Below are positions 8,015-17,372 of a DNA stretch of 64,000 nt, in pieces (positions within the stretch are counted from its first letter, which is position 1; each line of letters begins with the position of its first letter). The translations under genes were made by a program, and so were the position numbers. Below the pieces are notes generated by a model. It saw only the letters and a list, made by a program, of their open reading frames with translations. It did not search any database and had not been told where the DNA came from. This stretch comes from Vibrio tetraodonis (GTDB lineage: Bacteria; Pseudomonadota; Gammaproteobacteria; Enterobacterales; Vibrionaceae): the NCBI RefSeq assembly GCF_003350295.1, contig NZ_QLYY01000009.1, positions 1 to 64,000 on the forward strand, read 5' to 3'.

Positions 8015-10207
8015 TTAATAAATGGCTTGTTTTGTGGATGTCGAACTCAATAGAGGCTGTGCAGACGTGTTAACTTTAACAGCTTCTATATGAGGCTCGC
8101 TGTTATTCACTTCTGACCTCTCCCACATCTGTATATAAGCTTCTGCCGAGTTCATAACCGCCTCGTATACTCGAGCAGATCCTTGCTCTCGCATATCTTG
8201 AATGTGATCGGCCAGCATACCGTAATGAGCCATTCCTTCCTGATTAAAATCAAATACCCGATTTCCTGAAACTTGCTTGTCAAACACTAATCCAAATTCC
8301 GACACGTAAGGATAATTGAGAGGATTAGTGGATACATCAAACCTAGGTCCCGGCTGAGTGCCTAAGCCATTCATATCTGTGCCAACACCAACTCCAGCTA
8401 AGTAAGGCGTCTTTTCTAACTCATCAAGATACCTAGATACCATAATTTGCATTTGATAAGCGTCACCATTGTAGGGTCCAACAAAGCCACCAGCATGAAT
8501 CAAACGCTTGGTGTTAGGATGAAGTCCGTCACCTCTTGATGTATTCATCCAGCTGTGAGATGAAATGACCCCACTGTATTGCCTCTGCTCGACAATATCC
8601 ATCACAGCCGTGGCTGTGTCTGGGCTCATATGGTCCATTTCAATCAGCATTTTTTTATCTATCATTCGATTAACTAAATATTCACCAAGTGTGCTTAAGC
8701 CATGCTGGTTACAATGCAAAATGGTCTCATCATATTGAGGGTTTAAACCAGCTGCATCGAGAATGGGTTTGATGAAAGGAAGTTGGCCGATTAAAGGGAA
8801 ACCTGGGTAAAACTGTTTGTCCGTTCCAGTTTGAGCATCGCATTCTTTAGTTTCAAAAAAGTAACCTGTCGATAGTAGTTGGCCAATATTGATAAACTCA
8901 TGTTCAACCCGAGAGCCCGCCAATTGATTGTCAAACTTGTGAGTGGGGTAGACGATTCTTACTCCCAAGTCATAAAGCTCATTAAGCCCAGCTTCGATAG
9001 TCTCGAGATTACATATATCCTTCTTGCCACAGTTAAAAGTTTCAGACGCTTCAACACCCATCAGCACCGCCATCTTTCCGTCTGCAATCACTTGGCGAGC
9101 TTCACTGGGTGAAGTCACCAGACGAAAAAAGCCCTTGCCAACCCCACCTGATTGAGCATCTATATAGTCCTGCATCTGATTGAGTCTTTGGATCTGTAAG
9201 CGTATGCTGTCCATAGTGTTACAACTGTTTGGATTTATCCAAGAACCAGGATTTACTGTCGATTGAATATGGCAAAGCACTTCATTTTCCACTAAATGAC
9301 TGACCATTAACCTAAGACCAGATAAATACGCCCGTTCGATCCACTTGTAGTAGTATCCCATATGGCTCATTTCTTTATGGTTCGGCCAAAAAGGGAAATC
9401 AGGCCAACCTCGGGTATCGTATCTATGCGTAATATCATTGAAAGCCAGTAAGTTACCAATAATGTCAAGCGATCCATCAGGGCCATGCGCTTCAGCGCTG
9501 TCTTTTAAAGCTTCTTCCACTCCCCATAGATGAAACGGCTTGCCATGCATCATTTTGCCACCCATAAATTCATATGATGTAACATGGGTGTGAGGATCCA
9601 CATACCCTCTAATCGGTTTATTAACATCTCCGGCTAGGGCAGTTCGGTCGCCAGTAACATTGACCTCAACTTCAGGAAAGGCTTTACAACCCGTTTGCTC
9701 AACCAGCAAAAACTCTCTTTCGCTGGTTTTATGTCTTGGGTTCAGTAAGTCGAAGAAATAGAGGTCTCCATCTTGCCAATTGTGCCTTAGTCCCATATTC
9801 AAAGCTTTATTATACAATCCAAACCGCTGTTCATTTGCAACTTCAGTTGATGAGACACTCCACTCAGCAAAACTTCCAACATATTGTCCTGCGCTTATCT
9901 GCGACGGCAAATGGCTGGCAAGAAATCGCCCTTCTCTATCGGTCAAAAAATAATTCGTAAATGATGTCGGTTTCATGTAAAACCGCTCTGCCTCAGCTAT
10001 TGGGACAGCCTCAAACCGATAACTCAGACCATCATTTACAGGTCCTCCTTTATCATACTTGGTTAGAAAAGTTCCATTGTGAGGCGATTGGATGGAGTAG
10101 CACCCCAGTGCTAATTGGTTTACGACTTCGTTCTTTGGTTCGGCATAAGTATTTGCAGAAACAGCAACAGCGCAGATCACCAAGCCAGAGCAGAGAGTAA
10201 TTTTCAT
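8015..10207 (-). CDS. exported M19-like (dipeptidase-superfamily) hydrolase
   Basis: A 730-aa protein with a cleavable signal peptide (residues 1–22, NTYA|EP). Residues ~30–175 form a β-rich N-terminal region with spaced aromatic/Gly repeats (GCYSIQSPHNGTFLTKYD, FLTDREGRFLASH) that looks like a β-trefoil or fascin-like module. From ~195 the amidohydrolase/peptidase M19 fold begins with metal ligands in DPHTHV, continues with GVEASETFNCG, EMDHMSP and SSHSW, and ends with GVGTDMNGLG. Membrane dipeptidases use the same barrel for D-Xaa or β-lactam-like substrates, but this long secreted form has no known substrate. It is a single minus-strand gene with a 250-bp leader upstream. Confidence 0.75.
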   Translation of the reverse strand: MKITLCSGLVICAVAVSANTYAEPKNEVVNQLALGCYSIQSPHNGTFLTKYDKGGPVNDGLSYRFEAVPIAEAERFYMKPTSFTNYFLTDREGRFLASHLPSQISAGQYVGSFAEWSVSSTEVANEQRFGLYNKALNMGLRHNWQDGDLYFFDLLNPRHKTSEREFLLVEQTGCKAFPEVEVNVTGDRTALAGDVNKPIRGYVDPHTHVTSYEFMGGKMMHGKPFHLWGVEEALKDSAEAHGPDGSLDIIGNLLAFNDITHRYDTRGWPDFPFWPNHKEMSHMGYYYKWIERAYLSGLRLMVSHLVENEVLCHIQSTVNPGSWINPNSCNTMDSIRLQIQRLNQMQDYIDAQSGGVGKGFFRLVTSPSEARQVIADGKMAVLMGVEASETFNCGKKDICNLETIEAGLNELYDLGVRIVYPTHKFDNQLAGSRVEHEFINIGQLLSTGYFFETKECDAQTGTDKQFYPGFPLIGQLPFIKPILDAAGLNPQYDETILHCNQHGLSTLGEYLVNRMIDKKMLIEMDHMSPDTATAVMDIVEQRQYSGVISSHSWMNTSRGDGLHPNTKRLIHAGGFVGPYNGDAYQMQIMVSRYLDELEKTPYLAGVGVGTDMNGLGTQPGPRFDVSTNPLNYPYVSEFGLVFDKQVSGNRVFDFNQEGMAHYGMLADHIQDMREQGSARVYEAVMNSAEAYIQMWERSEVNNSEPHIEAVKVNTSAQPLLSSTSTKQAIY

Positions 10208-10459
10208 TGCGCTCTTTCCTTGTTGTTTGCATTAAATCTTACTACTGACGTTCGAGTTGATATGAATCGCCTAATATGAGATATAGCTCATATCAACATT
10301 AACAAAATAGTCAGGAATAAGTGCAATGGCTAGATTTTAATCACAAATAATTAGATTTAAAGTGACATGATCAATCTTATGGCCTTATCAGTGGCTAGTT
10401 AGTAGGGCAATGGAGGACAGAGGTGCGCCAGGAAAACCAGTTATTGGCGCCGAGTTTTA

Positions 10460-10927
10460 TCAGTTCACAACTTCGGTTACCACTTCAGTGTTTACTGAAT
10501 TGGCAATAAAGCAGTTTTCATGAGATATATGGTGCATTTTTGTCAGTTGTTCATTGGTGGGAATTTTATCACCGGAAAACACTATATGTGGGCGCAAAAC
10601 GACCTTAGTTATGGCTTCCCGACCCTCACTATTTTTGCCAAGCATGCCAATCGCTTCATCCGTATAGCTATCGATCACATACTTACGTTTAGCTGCAATC
10701 GACAAAAAGGTTAAGATATGACAGCTAGATAAAGCTGCAACAAATGCTTCTTCGGGGTCAAGGTTAGATTCATTAGATAATGGTAATGGCACAACATGTG
10801 GGGACGGAGATGCTGGTATCGATAGTCCACCATCAAATTCCCAAATGTGCGCCCGATTATATTGATTATCTGTAAATGTCTCGTCTTCATCTCGTACCCA
10901 GCGAATAACGGCTAAATGCTGTGACAT
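10460..10927 (-). CDS. OsmC-family protein
   Basis: A 155-aa OsmC-like protein. The family carries two catalytic cysteines that reduce organic hydroperoxides. Here one Cys lies in the helix AFVAALSSCHILTFLSIA, and the second in the ENCFIANSV segment near the C-terminus. The N-terminal part (RWVRDEDETFTDNQYNRAHIWEFDGG) fits the YhfA/OsmC-like β-sheet. It stands alone between an M19-like hydrolase and a zinc-ribbon gene. Peroxide detoxification is inferred from the family. Confidence 0.85.
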   Translation of the reverse strand: MSQHLAVIRWVRDEDETFTDNQYNRAHIWEFDGGLSIPASPSPHVVPLPLSNESNLDPEEAFVAALSSCHILTFLSIAAKRKYVIDSYTDEAIGMLGKNSEGREAITKVVLRPHIVFSGDKIPTNEQLTKMHHISHENCFIANSVNTEVVTEVVN

Positions 10928-10991
10928 ATTATGATTCCTAACGGTAATAAATAGAATTTGTTGCTAATTTTTAAATATATCTTGGTCACCT

Positions 10992-11261
10992 TCAATCTAG
11001 ATAATCGGGGGTGTGCAAGTTCGTTCCGCACAACTTACATTTATAATCACCTGTTGGCTCACCCGACATTAAGATGTTGGCTATTCTGGCGAATAATCCA
11101 GAAAAGAATCCTTTAACTTCTGTTTCCATACTTTGTTCAGGCTCAGAAAAACCATAGTACTTGTGAGACGTCACTTCTTTACAATTGCAACAGAACGCTT
11201 TAGTTTCTTCAGCGCCGTATATTTGAACCAATTTCATTACCTCAAAAATGGTAATTTTCAT
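10992..11261 (-). CDS. small zinc-ribbon protein
   Basis: An 89-aa protein with two Cys pairs, CCNC (about residues 24–27) and CKLC (about 75–78), separated by ~48 residues and consistent with a zinc ribbon. The start may be the ATG at 11261 or the one at 11237 (MKLVQIYG). GAGG sits just 2 bases before the latter, and no clear ribosome site precedes the former, so the start is undecided. No named family recognised. Confidence 0.55.
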   Translation of the reverse strand: MKITIFEVMKLVQIYGAEETKAFCCNCKEVTSHKYYGFSEPEQSMETEVKGFFSGLFARIANILMSGEPTGDYKCKLCGTNLHTPDYLD

Positions 11262-11460
11262 CGAGCGATTAATACAAAGCTAGATGGCAAATGATTTATA
11301 AGGACCAAATTTACTGCAAGTCTATATCTCTTACCCATTTAATTAGACCAAAAATTAGATGCTCATCAAGTTTTCGTGGCATTTATATAACTATATGAAA
11401 TTAAAAACGAATTATCTTGTTCCCTCTTACCTTAATTCTTGTATTTGAGTTCGAGGTATT

Positions 11461-11482
11461 AGTCACCGTCTACTTGGTGACT
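11461..11482 (+). promoter_or_regulatory. leader hairpin before membrane-protein gene
   Basis: AGTCACC – gtctactt – GGTGACT lies about 60 bases upstream of the ATG at 11543, in the 280-bp gap after the zinc-ribbon gene. It lies in the probable 5' leader of that gene. I cannot assign it to a known riboregulator. Confidence 0.3.
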
Positions 11483-11542
11483 TGTATGAGCCGAAAACTG
11501 TGGTCGCGATGACAATTTATTTAATTAGGGAGAACAAGAACT

Positions 11543-11935
11543 ATGACCAAGAACATCATTATCGCGCTAGGAGCTGGTTTTATCGGAAGCCTAGCCAATG
11601 CACTAGCAATCTACCTTATTAATCCCTTGCAAGGACTAGCGTCACCGGATCACCTTTTTGTTTATAAACAAGTCTTTTGGGGCAGCTTGTGGGCATTGTT
11701 GTACTGTACGCCTTGGTTTAATACGCAAAGATGGCACATTAGAGGTATCTTAGTTGGCGTTGCAGCAAGTCTATGTACGTTTTTTGTTTTTCAAGCCATC
11801 CCTCTCAATCCAATGAATCTTATCAAAGCATTTATAGTCAATGTAATTGCTTGGGGCATGTTGTCTTCGTATTGCTATGAGCAAGCAATAAGTCATGAGA
11901 AAAATGAAAACAAGGCAATTGAACTTACTTCATAA
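11543..11935 (+). CDS. small integral membrane protein
   Basis: A 130-aa protein with four predicted transmembrane helices (about residues 5–27, 42–60, 66–85, 92–112) and a short charged tail (ISHEKNENKAIELTS). AGGGAGAA lies 7–14 bases before the ATG. It is followed by a clear terminator, so it is monocistronic. No recognised family. Confidence 0.65.
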   Translation: MTKNIIIALGAGFIGSLANALAIYLINPLQGLASPDHLFVYKQVFWGSLWALLYCTPWFNTQRWHIRGILVGVAASLCTFFVFQAIPLNPMNLIKAFIVNVIAWGMLSSYCYEQAISHEKNENKAIELTS

Positions 11936-11942
11936 AAATCAG

Positions 11943-11976
11943 CGCTATATTGTAGTTTGAGCAATATAGCGTTTCT
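11943..11976 (+). terminator. Rho-independent terminator
   Basis: CGCTATATTG – tagtttgag – CAATATAGCG, perfect 10-bp arms, followed by TTTCTC, 8 bases past the stop at 11935. Confidence 0.7.
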
Positions 11977-12132
11977 CATAACTATCATGTTGCAACTCTT
12001 CATAGTGTTTCCAATATTGAATATCCAACTTATGGTTTCATAGGATAGAACCATCCTAATATTAATAATATTGTTTTTAAAAATGGCAATTTGGTCCTGG
12101 AGCGGTAAAACTTAAACGAGACGGAGGTGGAT

Positions 12133-13050
12133 ATGGAAAAGTTCAACAATCTACTGTTCTTAACCAAAGGTGTGATGGATCATAACGAGCCTCTTGCTCA
12201 GTCCATCCACATTGCCAATAGGAACCAAGCTAAATTGACAGGCCTTGTCGTTTGCCCGCACCTTCCTGATGATATGCACGAATATCGAGAACATTATGAA
12301 GGTTCGCTGATTGAATCATTGCAAAGTCAAATCCAAAGTAGCTTATTGCTATCCATAAACGATATGGATATTGCAGTCGAGCTGATTGTGGCCGAAAAGC
12401 CGGATGTTGAAGCCATTCGTTATGTCGAAAAACACAAGATTGATTTGGTCATCAAAGAGGCAGAAACTGGCAAAAATAATAGTTTGGGCTTGCGTGCTAT
12501 TGATATGAACTTATTGCGTAAATGTCCATGCCCAGTATGGCTAAATCGTCCAACCAATAAACCTACTGATCAGCAAAGAGTTGCCGTAGCTATTGATGCA
12601 AATGCAACAACAGAAGAAGAGCGTAGGCTTTCCATTGATCTTCTTAGACTGGGTCGCACAATTACCGACAATTGTGATGGCCAGCTTCACATTGTTTCTT
12701 GCTGGGAATATGTTTTAGAAAGCTACTTAAAAGATAATGTATGGTTTAAACCTTCGGAAGAAGAGCTGGATAATCATATAACGTCAGCTAAGCAGCAACA
12801 TTCAGTCGCATTACAAGCATTAATCGATGATTCTGGTATTGGAGGTGATATCACTACTCATCGACTTCATGGTGCTCCAGATGATGAAATTCCAGCATGT
12901 GTTGAAGAAAAAGAGGTTGATATTCTGGTTATGGGCACATTGGCACGTACTGGAATAGAAGGGGTAATCATAGGTAATACGGCTGAAAATATCGTACAAA
13001 GCGTAAGGTGCTCATTGGTTGCATTAAAACCCAAAAATTTCAGCTCATAG
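12133..13050 (+). CDS. tandem universal stress protein (UspE-like)
   Basis: A 305-aa protein with two UspA domains (about 1–145 and 150–300). The second domain carries the ATP-binding-type pattern DILVMGTLARTGIEGVIIGNTAENIV, near the G-2x-G-9x-G consensus; the first lacks it. This two-domain layout and length is that of UspE-type proteins. The start is ATG 12133 because GGAGG (12123–12127) lies 5 bases upstream; the in-frame GTG at 12127 overlaps the ribosome site. It is likely a cytoplasmic stress-survival factor. Convergent with maiA. Confidence 0.85.
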   Translation: MEKFNNLLFLTKGVMDHNEPLAQSIHIANRNQAKLTGLVVCPHLPDDMHEYREHYEGSLIESLQSQIQSSLLLSINDMDIAVELIVAEKPDVEAIRYVEKHKIDLVIKEAETGKNNSLGLRAIDMNLLRKCPCPVWLNRPTNKPTDQQRVAVAIDANATTEEERRLSIDLLRLGRTITDNCDGQLHIVSCWEYVLESYLKDNVWFKPSEEELDNHITSAKQQHSVALQALIDDSGIGGDITTHRLHGAPDDEIPACVEEKEVDILVMGTLARTGIEGVIIGNTAENIVQSVRCSLVALKPKNFSS

Positions 13051-13176
13051 AGAAAATCACCTAAGTCGCCAGGTATAGCTTTAGTGCAGGACGTAAAGTG
13101 TAGATGGGCAGCCACCTATCAAGATAGTGAAAGATGGCTAGCTAATCATGTTATGGCAAGAAGACGTTTGCTACAA

Positions 13177-13210
13177 ATCAGCCTTCATCCAATAACAGCA
13201 TCAGGCTGAT
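13177..13210 (-). terminator. possible terminator at end of hpd-hmgA operon
   Basis: On the minus strand ATCAGCCT and AGGCTGAT form an 8-bp stem with an 18-base loop that spans the maiA stop codon. It is followed only by TTGTAG, so termination efficiency is doubtful. Confidence 0.35.
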
Positions 13211-13838
13211 TTTCTGGCGCAGCATCAATGAATGCGGATAGCTCTCTTAATGCAGCAGAAACTTCTCTTATTATTGGAAATCCAGTCAGGTCAACATCAA
13301 AGCGCTCGGCATTATATACTTGTGGAATCAAACAAATATCAACCAAACTCACTTCATTGCCCACACAATACGTTCCTCTGCTTTTAGCCAGTTTTTGCTC
13401 TAAACCTTCGAATCCGAGTAGGATCCAGTGTTTGTACCAATCGGACTTGCAAGATTCTTCCAGCGACAATTCTGCCGTCAAGTATTGTAATACTCTGAGG
13501 TTATTTAATGGATGAATATCGACTGCAATATCCTGAGCCATAGCCTTAACTAGGTAGCGCTTCTGTTTATCCAACGGAGTCAATAAAGCTGTTGGATACG
13601 TTTCATCAAGGTAATCGATGATCGCTAGAGACTGATTAAGTTGTATATCACCATCAATTAAGACGGGAACAAGCTGGCTTGGATTTAAAGACTTAAAATC
13701 ACTCGCATGCTGCTCGCCGCCATTTTTGACTAAATGAATGGACTTTTGTTGATACGCAAGCCCTTTGTAATTTAATGCGATTCGAACTCGATAGGCCGCT
13801 GATGAACGCCAATAGCCATAAAGCGTGATATTAGACAT
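13185..13838 (-). CDS. maiA: maleylacetoacetate isomerase
   Basis: A 217-aa zeta-class glutathione S-transferase fold that isomerises maleylacetoacetate to fumarylacetoacetate. The N-terminal thioredoxin-like domain has RSSAAYRVRIALN, the zeta motif SSCxxxRVRIAL with Ala in place of Cys. NPSQLVPVLIDGD and NQSLAIIDYLDE (glutathione site) follow, then the all-helical C-terminal domain. Its start overlaps the fahA stop by one base, implying translational coupling. It is the last gene of the tyrosine-degradation operon. The order hpd–hmgA–fahA–maiA makes the assignment secure. Confidence 0.95.
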   Translation of the reverse strand: MSNITLYGYWRSSAAYRVRIALNYKGLAYQQKSIHLVKNGGEQHASDFKSLNPSQLVPVLIDGDIQLNQSLAIIDYLDETYPTALLTPLDKQKRYLVKAMAQDIAVDIHPLNNLRVLQYLTAELSLEESCKSDWYKHWILLGFEGLEQKLAKSRGTYCVGNEVSLVDICLIPQVYNAERFDVDLTGFPIIREVSAALRELSAFIDAAPENQPDAVIG

Positions 13839-14848
13839 TAGTACTTCACCACTGTCTGGTCGATAGCGCCAAAAATGGAATCACCTGCTTTGTTTTTCAT
13901 TTCTATTTTGATGGTATCGCCAAACTTCATAAACTGCGTAGAAGGCTTACTATCGCGAATGGTTTCTATCATACGTACTTCTGCAATACATGAATATCCT
14001 ACTCCACCTTCTTGGATTGAAGTACCAAATTCAGTGCCTTGCTTATTCGATACCGTACCCGATCCTACAATCGCACCAGCGGAAAGAGGTCGAGTTTTGG
14101 CTGCGTGCGCGACTAGCTGCGGAAACTCAAAGGTCATATCCACGCCAGCGTTAGGGCAGCCAAATGGCTCATCATTGTAATAGGAAAGTAAAGGTAAGTT
14201 AACTTTGCCTCCATCCCATGCTTCACCTAATTCATCAGGCGTCACTGCAACTGGAGAGAAGACTGACGAAGGCTTTGATTGAAAGAATCCAAACCCTTTA
14301 GCCAATTCATTAGGAATTAAACCACGTAAAGAGACATCATTGACCAACATGATAAGGCGAATTGAATTAGCCGCTTGCTTAAGACTTGCGCCCATGGGTA
14401 CATCATCGGTGATCACCGCAACTTCGCCTTCGAAATCGATTCCCCACTCTTCACTTCCAACCGGAATATCATCATGAGGACCGATAAAGGCATCGGAACC
14501 ACCTTGGTACATCAGCGCATCCGTCCAAAAGCTTGGCGGCATTTCTGCGCCGCGCGCTTTGCGTACTAGTTCGACATGATTGACGTAGGCACTGCCATCG
14601 GCCCATTGATAGGCACGCGGTAATGGTGACTCACAAGCTTCTTGGTTAAAAGGCATTGAGTCAGCAACACGCCCTTCATTCAAGGCAAGGTAAACTTCAT
14701 TCAACTGTGACTCAACTTTAGCCCACTGATCGAGCGCAAATTGCAGCGTGGGTGCAATATCTTTGACTGCCGAACAAACACTAAGATCTTTGCTTACGAC
14801 CACCAGCTGGCCGTCACGAGTTCCATTTTTTAGGGTGGCTAACTTCAT
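13838..14848 (-). CDS. fahA: fumarylacetoacetate hydrolase
   Basis: A 336-aa FAA-hydrolase-family protein that cleaves fumarylacetoacetate to fumarate and acetoacetate, the last step of tyrosine catabolism. The core has GVEVAVITDD-like metal-binding residues (DFEGEVAVITDDVP), NDVSLRGLIPNELAKGFGFFQSKP and the C-terminal GTVSN and EGGVGYSCIAE motifs. It is the shorter bacterial form (about 330 aa against about 420 in animals). It lies 14 bases downstream of hmgA and overlaps maiA. Confidence 0.93.
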   Translation of the reverse strand: MKLATLKNGTRDGQLVVVSKDLSVCSAVKDIAPTLQFALDQWAKVESQLNEVYLALNEGRVADSMPFNQEACESPLPRAYQWADGSAYVNHVELVRKARGAEMPPSFWTDALMYQGGSDAFIGPHDDIPVGSEEWGIDFEGEVAVITDDVPMGASLKQAANSIRLIMLVNDVSLRGLIPNELAKGFGFFQSKPSSVFSPVAVTPDELGEAWDGGKVNLPLLSYYNDEPFGCPNAGVDMTFEFPQLVAHAAKTRPLSAGAIVGSGTVSNKQGTEFGTSIQEGGVGYSCIAEVRMIETIRDSKPSTQFMKFGDTIKIEMKNKAGDSIFGAIDQTVVKY

Positions 14849-14862
14849 TATAATTCTCTTTG

Positions 14863-16002
14863 TTATTTATTAGGGTGTGATTTCCAGCTGTACACGTATT
14901 CCTGATTCTCAACCGATTGCGCTTCATCACTAAAGCTCAGTGCATGGCGAGTATCTATCATTACAGCCACTTCGTCAGTGAACTTTTTCTTGTACTCTCT
15001 GCCTGCTTGAAATGCTTTTGGATGAGGGCCGTGAGTGAAACCTGCCGGATGGAATGTCACCATACCTGCTTCTATGTTATCTCGGCTGAAAAAGTCACCC
15101 GCGTGATAGAAAAGGACTTCATCATAATCATCATTATTATGGTAGAAAGGTACTTTCAGAGCACCAGGATCACTTTCTATTGGGCGAGGGACGAAGGTAC
15201 AGACAACAAAACCTGCACCAACAAACGTTGTATGTGCAGAAGGCGGCAAATGATATCGATGTGACATTAATGGTCTGATATCACGCCAGTTCAGTTTCAC
15301 TACTGCCAAATCACCATGCCAACCAACAGCGTCAAGAGGATTAAACGGATAAGTGATCACGCTCACCTGACCATGCCTTTTGACTTGAACCTGTGTTTCT
15401 TGTTCGGAATATTGATCCTTAAACTGCTGATTGATTGATGGTACTTCTAACACTGCAGGATCAAAGACCGCATGATTACCTACCATACCTTTCTCTGGCA
15501 GTGAGTATGCAGCATCAGTGTTTTCAACCATCAAAATGAACAAAGGTTCTAAAGGTTCAATCCGCCAGTTAGTCGAACGCGGGATGACAACATAATCGCC
15601 TTCACCAACCGTCAGATGGCCATAATCACTGTACAAATCCGCTTTACCCTGATGAATAAAAAGCAGTTCATCACCATCAGCGTTTCGCACCAGAAAGTCC
15701 ATCTTTTCTTCAAGACGCCAAGTGCGAATCTTACAATCGTTATTGAACAGTAGGTCTGGTACAGCCCACGGCGAAATTTGCGCCGCTTTTTCTACCAAAT
15801 TGAAGTTAAACGCTCTTGGGCGCAAATCACCTTCCCACTCAATCCAACCCGTTGGAGCATGTTGATGATGAAAATGTGAGGCAGGTCCGAAGAAACCACT
15901 TCGGCCTGTTTCACGCTCATAAATAGCCTCTTGCGGAAAATCTGCATGCGCCTGCTTCGAGCACACTCCCTCCCGGTGAGGGAATGTAATCCACTTATGC
16001 AT
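14863..16002 (-). CDS. hmgA: homogentisate 1,2-dioxygenase
   Basis: A 379-aa cupin-type Fe(II) dioxygenase opening the homogentisate ring to maleylacetoacetate. The iron site is visible in YHNNDDYDEVLFYH (His, Glu region) and in GFTHGPHP (His). The N-terminal half has the conserved HFHHQHAPTGW segment. The length is the shorter bacterial version. Its first codons overlap the end of hpd by 8 bases, a sign of translational coupling. Loss of this step causes homogentisate build-up and brown pyomelanin in Vibrio; here the frame is intact. Confidence 0.95.
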   Translation of the reverse strand: MHKWITFPHREGVCSKQAHADFPQEAIYERETGRSGFFGPASHFHHQHAPTGWIEWEGDLRPRAFNFNLVEKAAQISPWAVPDLLFNNDCKIRTWRLEEKMDFLVRNADGDELLFIHQGKADLYSDYGHLTVGEGDYVVIPRSTNWRIEPLEPLFILMVENTDAAYSLPEKGMVGNHAVFDPAVLEVPSINQQFKDQYSEQETQVQVKRHGQVSVITYPFNPLDAVGWHGDLAVVKLNWRDIRPLMSHRYHLPPSAHTTFVGAGFVVCTFVPRPIESDPGALKVPFYHNNDDYDEVLFYHAGDFFSRDNIEAGMVTFHPAGFTHGPHPKAFQAGREYKKKFTDEVAVMIDTRHALSFSDEAQSVENQEYVYSWKSHPNK

Positions 16003-17068
16003 CGCTCAACACTCCTCGGCGAATTTGATCTTCTTCAATTGATTCAAACAGTGCCTTGAAGTTGCCTTCACCAAATCCTTCATTCCCTTTACGCTGAATG
16101 ATTTCAAAGAAGACTGGCCCTATCACAGTTTGAGTAAATATTTGTAGTAAGATCCCATCTTTCATAGGTGCACCATCAATTAGGATTTGTAGTTCCTTAA
16201 GCTTATCAACATCTTCAGTGTGACCTTCAACTCGAGAGTTCACCTTCTCATAGTAAGTATCTGGGGTTGGCATAAAATCCATGCCTCGGTCACGCAGTGT
16301 CTGCACCGTTTGGTAAATATCGTCTGTTGACATTGCAATATGTTGAATACCTTCACCATTATATTCACGAATAAACTCTTCAATTTGCGATTTGTCATCA
16401 GAAGATTCATTGATAGGAATTCGAATTTTGCCACAAGGTGCGGTCATGGCTCGACTGACTAAACCTGTTAGTTTGCCTTCAATGTCAAAGTAACGAATTT
16501 CACGGAAGTTACCGATACGTTCATAGAAACCGGCCCAAGTATCCATATTGCCTTGCTTAACGTTATGAGTGAGGTGATCAATTTCAAACATACCCACGTC
16601 CGCTTTTTTCAAGCGATCGTCGGCATCATCATAAAAGTTGAAATCAACATCATAGATACTCTTCTTCCCATAGCGATCAACAAAGTACAGTAAGCTTTGT
16701 CCGATACCATAGACAGCGGGAATACTCAGCTCCATAGGCCCAATTTCGGTTTTAAATTCCTCTGCGCCGTTGTCAAGTGCGTGCTTAAGAGCAATAGAGG
16801 CGTCTTTTACACGAAATGCCATACCACAGACTGACGGGCCATGAACTTTGGCAAATTCTTCGGCTTGGCTATGTGGTTGAGCATTAACAATGAAACTGAT
16901 GTCTCCTTGGCGATATAGCCATGCTTGTTTCGAGCGATGCTTAGCAATCTCTGTAAACCCCAAAGAAACAAACAAGTCTTTTAGTTGTCCAATACCCTCT
17001 TCTGTTGCGGCTGTGTATTCGACAAATTCAAATCCATCGGTTCCTAGTGGGTTATATTCCTGAGTCAT
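15995..17068 (-). CDS. hpd: 4-hydroxyphenylpyruvate dioxygenase
   Basis: A 357-aa two-domain VOC-fold dioxygenase converting 4-hydroxyphenylpyruvate to homogentisate. The Fe(II) ligands are visible: His in EIDHLTHNV, His in GEGIQHIAMS and Glu in PVFFEIIQRKG near the C-terminus. It is the first gene of the operon, with a ~300-bp upstream region carrying a near-consensus TyrR box at 17254–17271. This suggests induction or repression by aromatic amino acids. Confidence 0.96.
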   Translation of the reverse strand: MTQEYNPLGTDGFEFVEYTAATEEGIGQLKDLFVSLGFTEIAKHRSKQAWLYRQGDISFIVNAQPHSQAEEFAKVHGPSVCGMAFRVKDASIALKHALDNGAEEFKTEIGPMELSIPAVYGIGQSLLYFVDRYGKKSIYDVDFNFYDDADDRLKKADVGMFEIDHLTHNVKQGNMDTWAGFYERIGNFREIRYFDIEGKLTGLVSRAMTAPCGKIRIPINESSDDKSQIEEFIREYNGEGIQHIAMSTDDIYQTVQTLRDRGMDFMPTPDTYYEKVNSRVEGHTEDVDKLKELQILIDGAPMKDGILLQIFTQTVIGPVFFEIIQRKGNEGFGEGNFKALFESIEEDQIRRGVLSDA

Positions 17069-17181
17069 TGTTTTTTCCTCTGTGATTTTATTGACGTCCT
17101 TTTCTATCTAACTTGTACTAACTTTTACGTTAAGGGAATAAAAGACCATCAAATTATTAAATCAGAAAAACACGTGGATTT

Positions 17182-17199
17182 TGTAAACAAAACGTAACA
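17182..17199 (-). promoter_or_regulatory. weak TyrR-like box
   Basis: TGTAAA-N6-GTAACA: one perfect half and a 4/6 second half against the consensus TGTAAA-N6-TTTACA. It lies 72 bp from the stronger box and 114 bp before the hpd start. Weak/strong TyrR box pairs are common at TyrR promoters. Confidence 0.4.
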
Positions 17200-17253
17200 C
17201 AGAGTTATCTTGTCAAAAAACTTCATGAGGATAAGGGAAATACAGGCCTTCAT

Positions 17254-17271
17254 TGTAACATTTATTTTACA
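17254..17271 (-). promoter_or_regulatory. TyrR box upstream of hpd
   Basis: TGTAACATTTATTTTACA matches the TyrR consensus TGTAAA-N6-TTTACA at 11 of 12 specified positions. It lies 186 bp upstream of hpd, in the only intergenic region able to hold the operon promoter. Control of a tyrosine-catabolic operon by TyrR is biologically consistent. Confidence 0.7.
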
Positions 17272-17372
17272 ATTAATTTTCTATACTTGAATTGATCGAG
17301 GTACTTTCAAGTAATTCGATTTGCTCACATAACTTGTTACCCCAACCGTTAATGAGTTCTACATATCGAATC

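Noticed and set aside
14917..15264. 115-codon plus-strand frame inside hmgA
   Set aside because: Antisense shadow of a well-conserved dioxygenase.
17105..17130. Third TyrR-like sequence (TGTACT … TTTACG)
   Set aside because: Spacer is 4 bases rather than 6 and both halves have mismatches.
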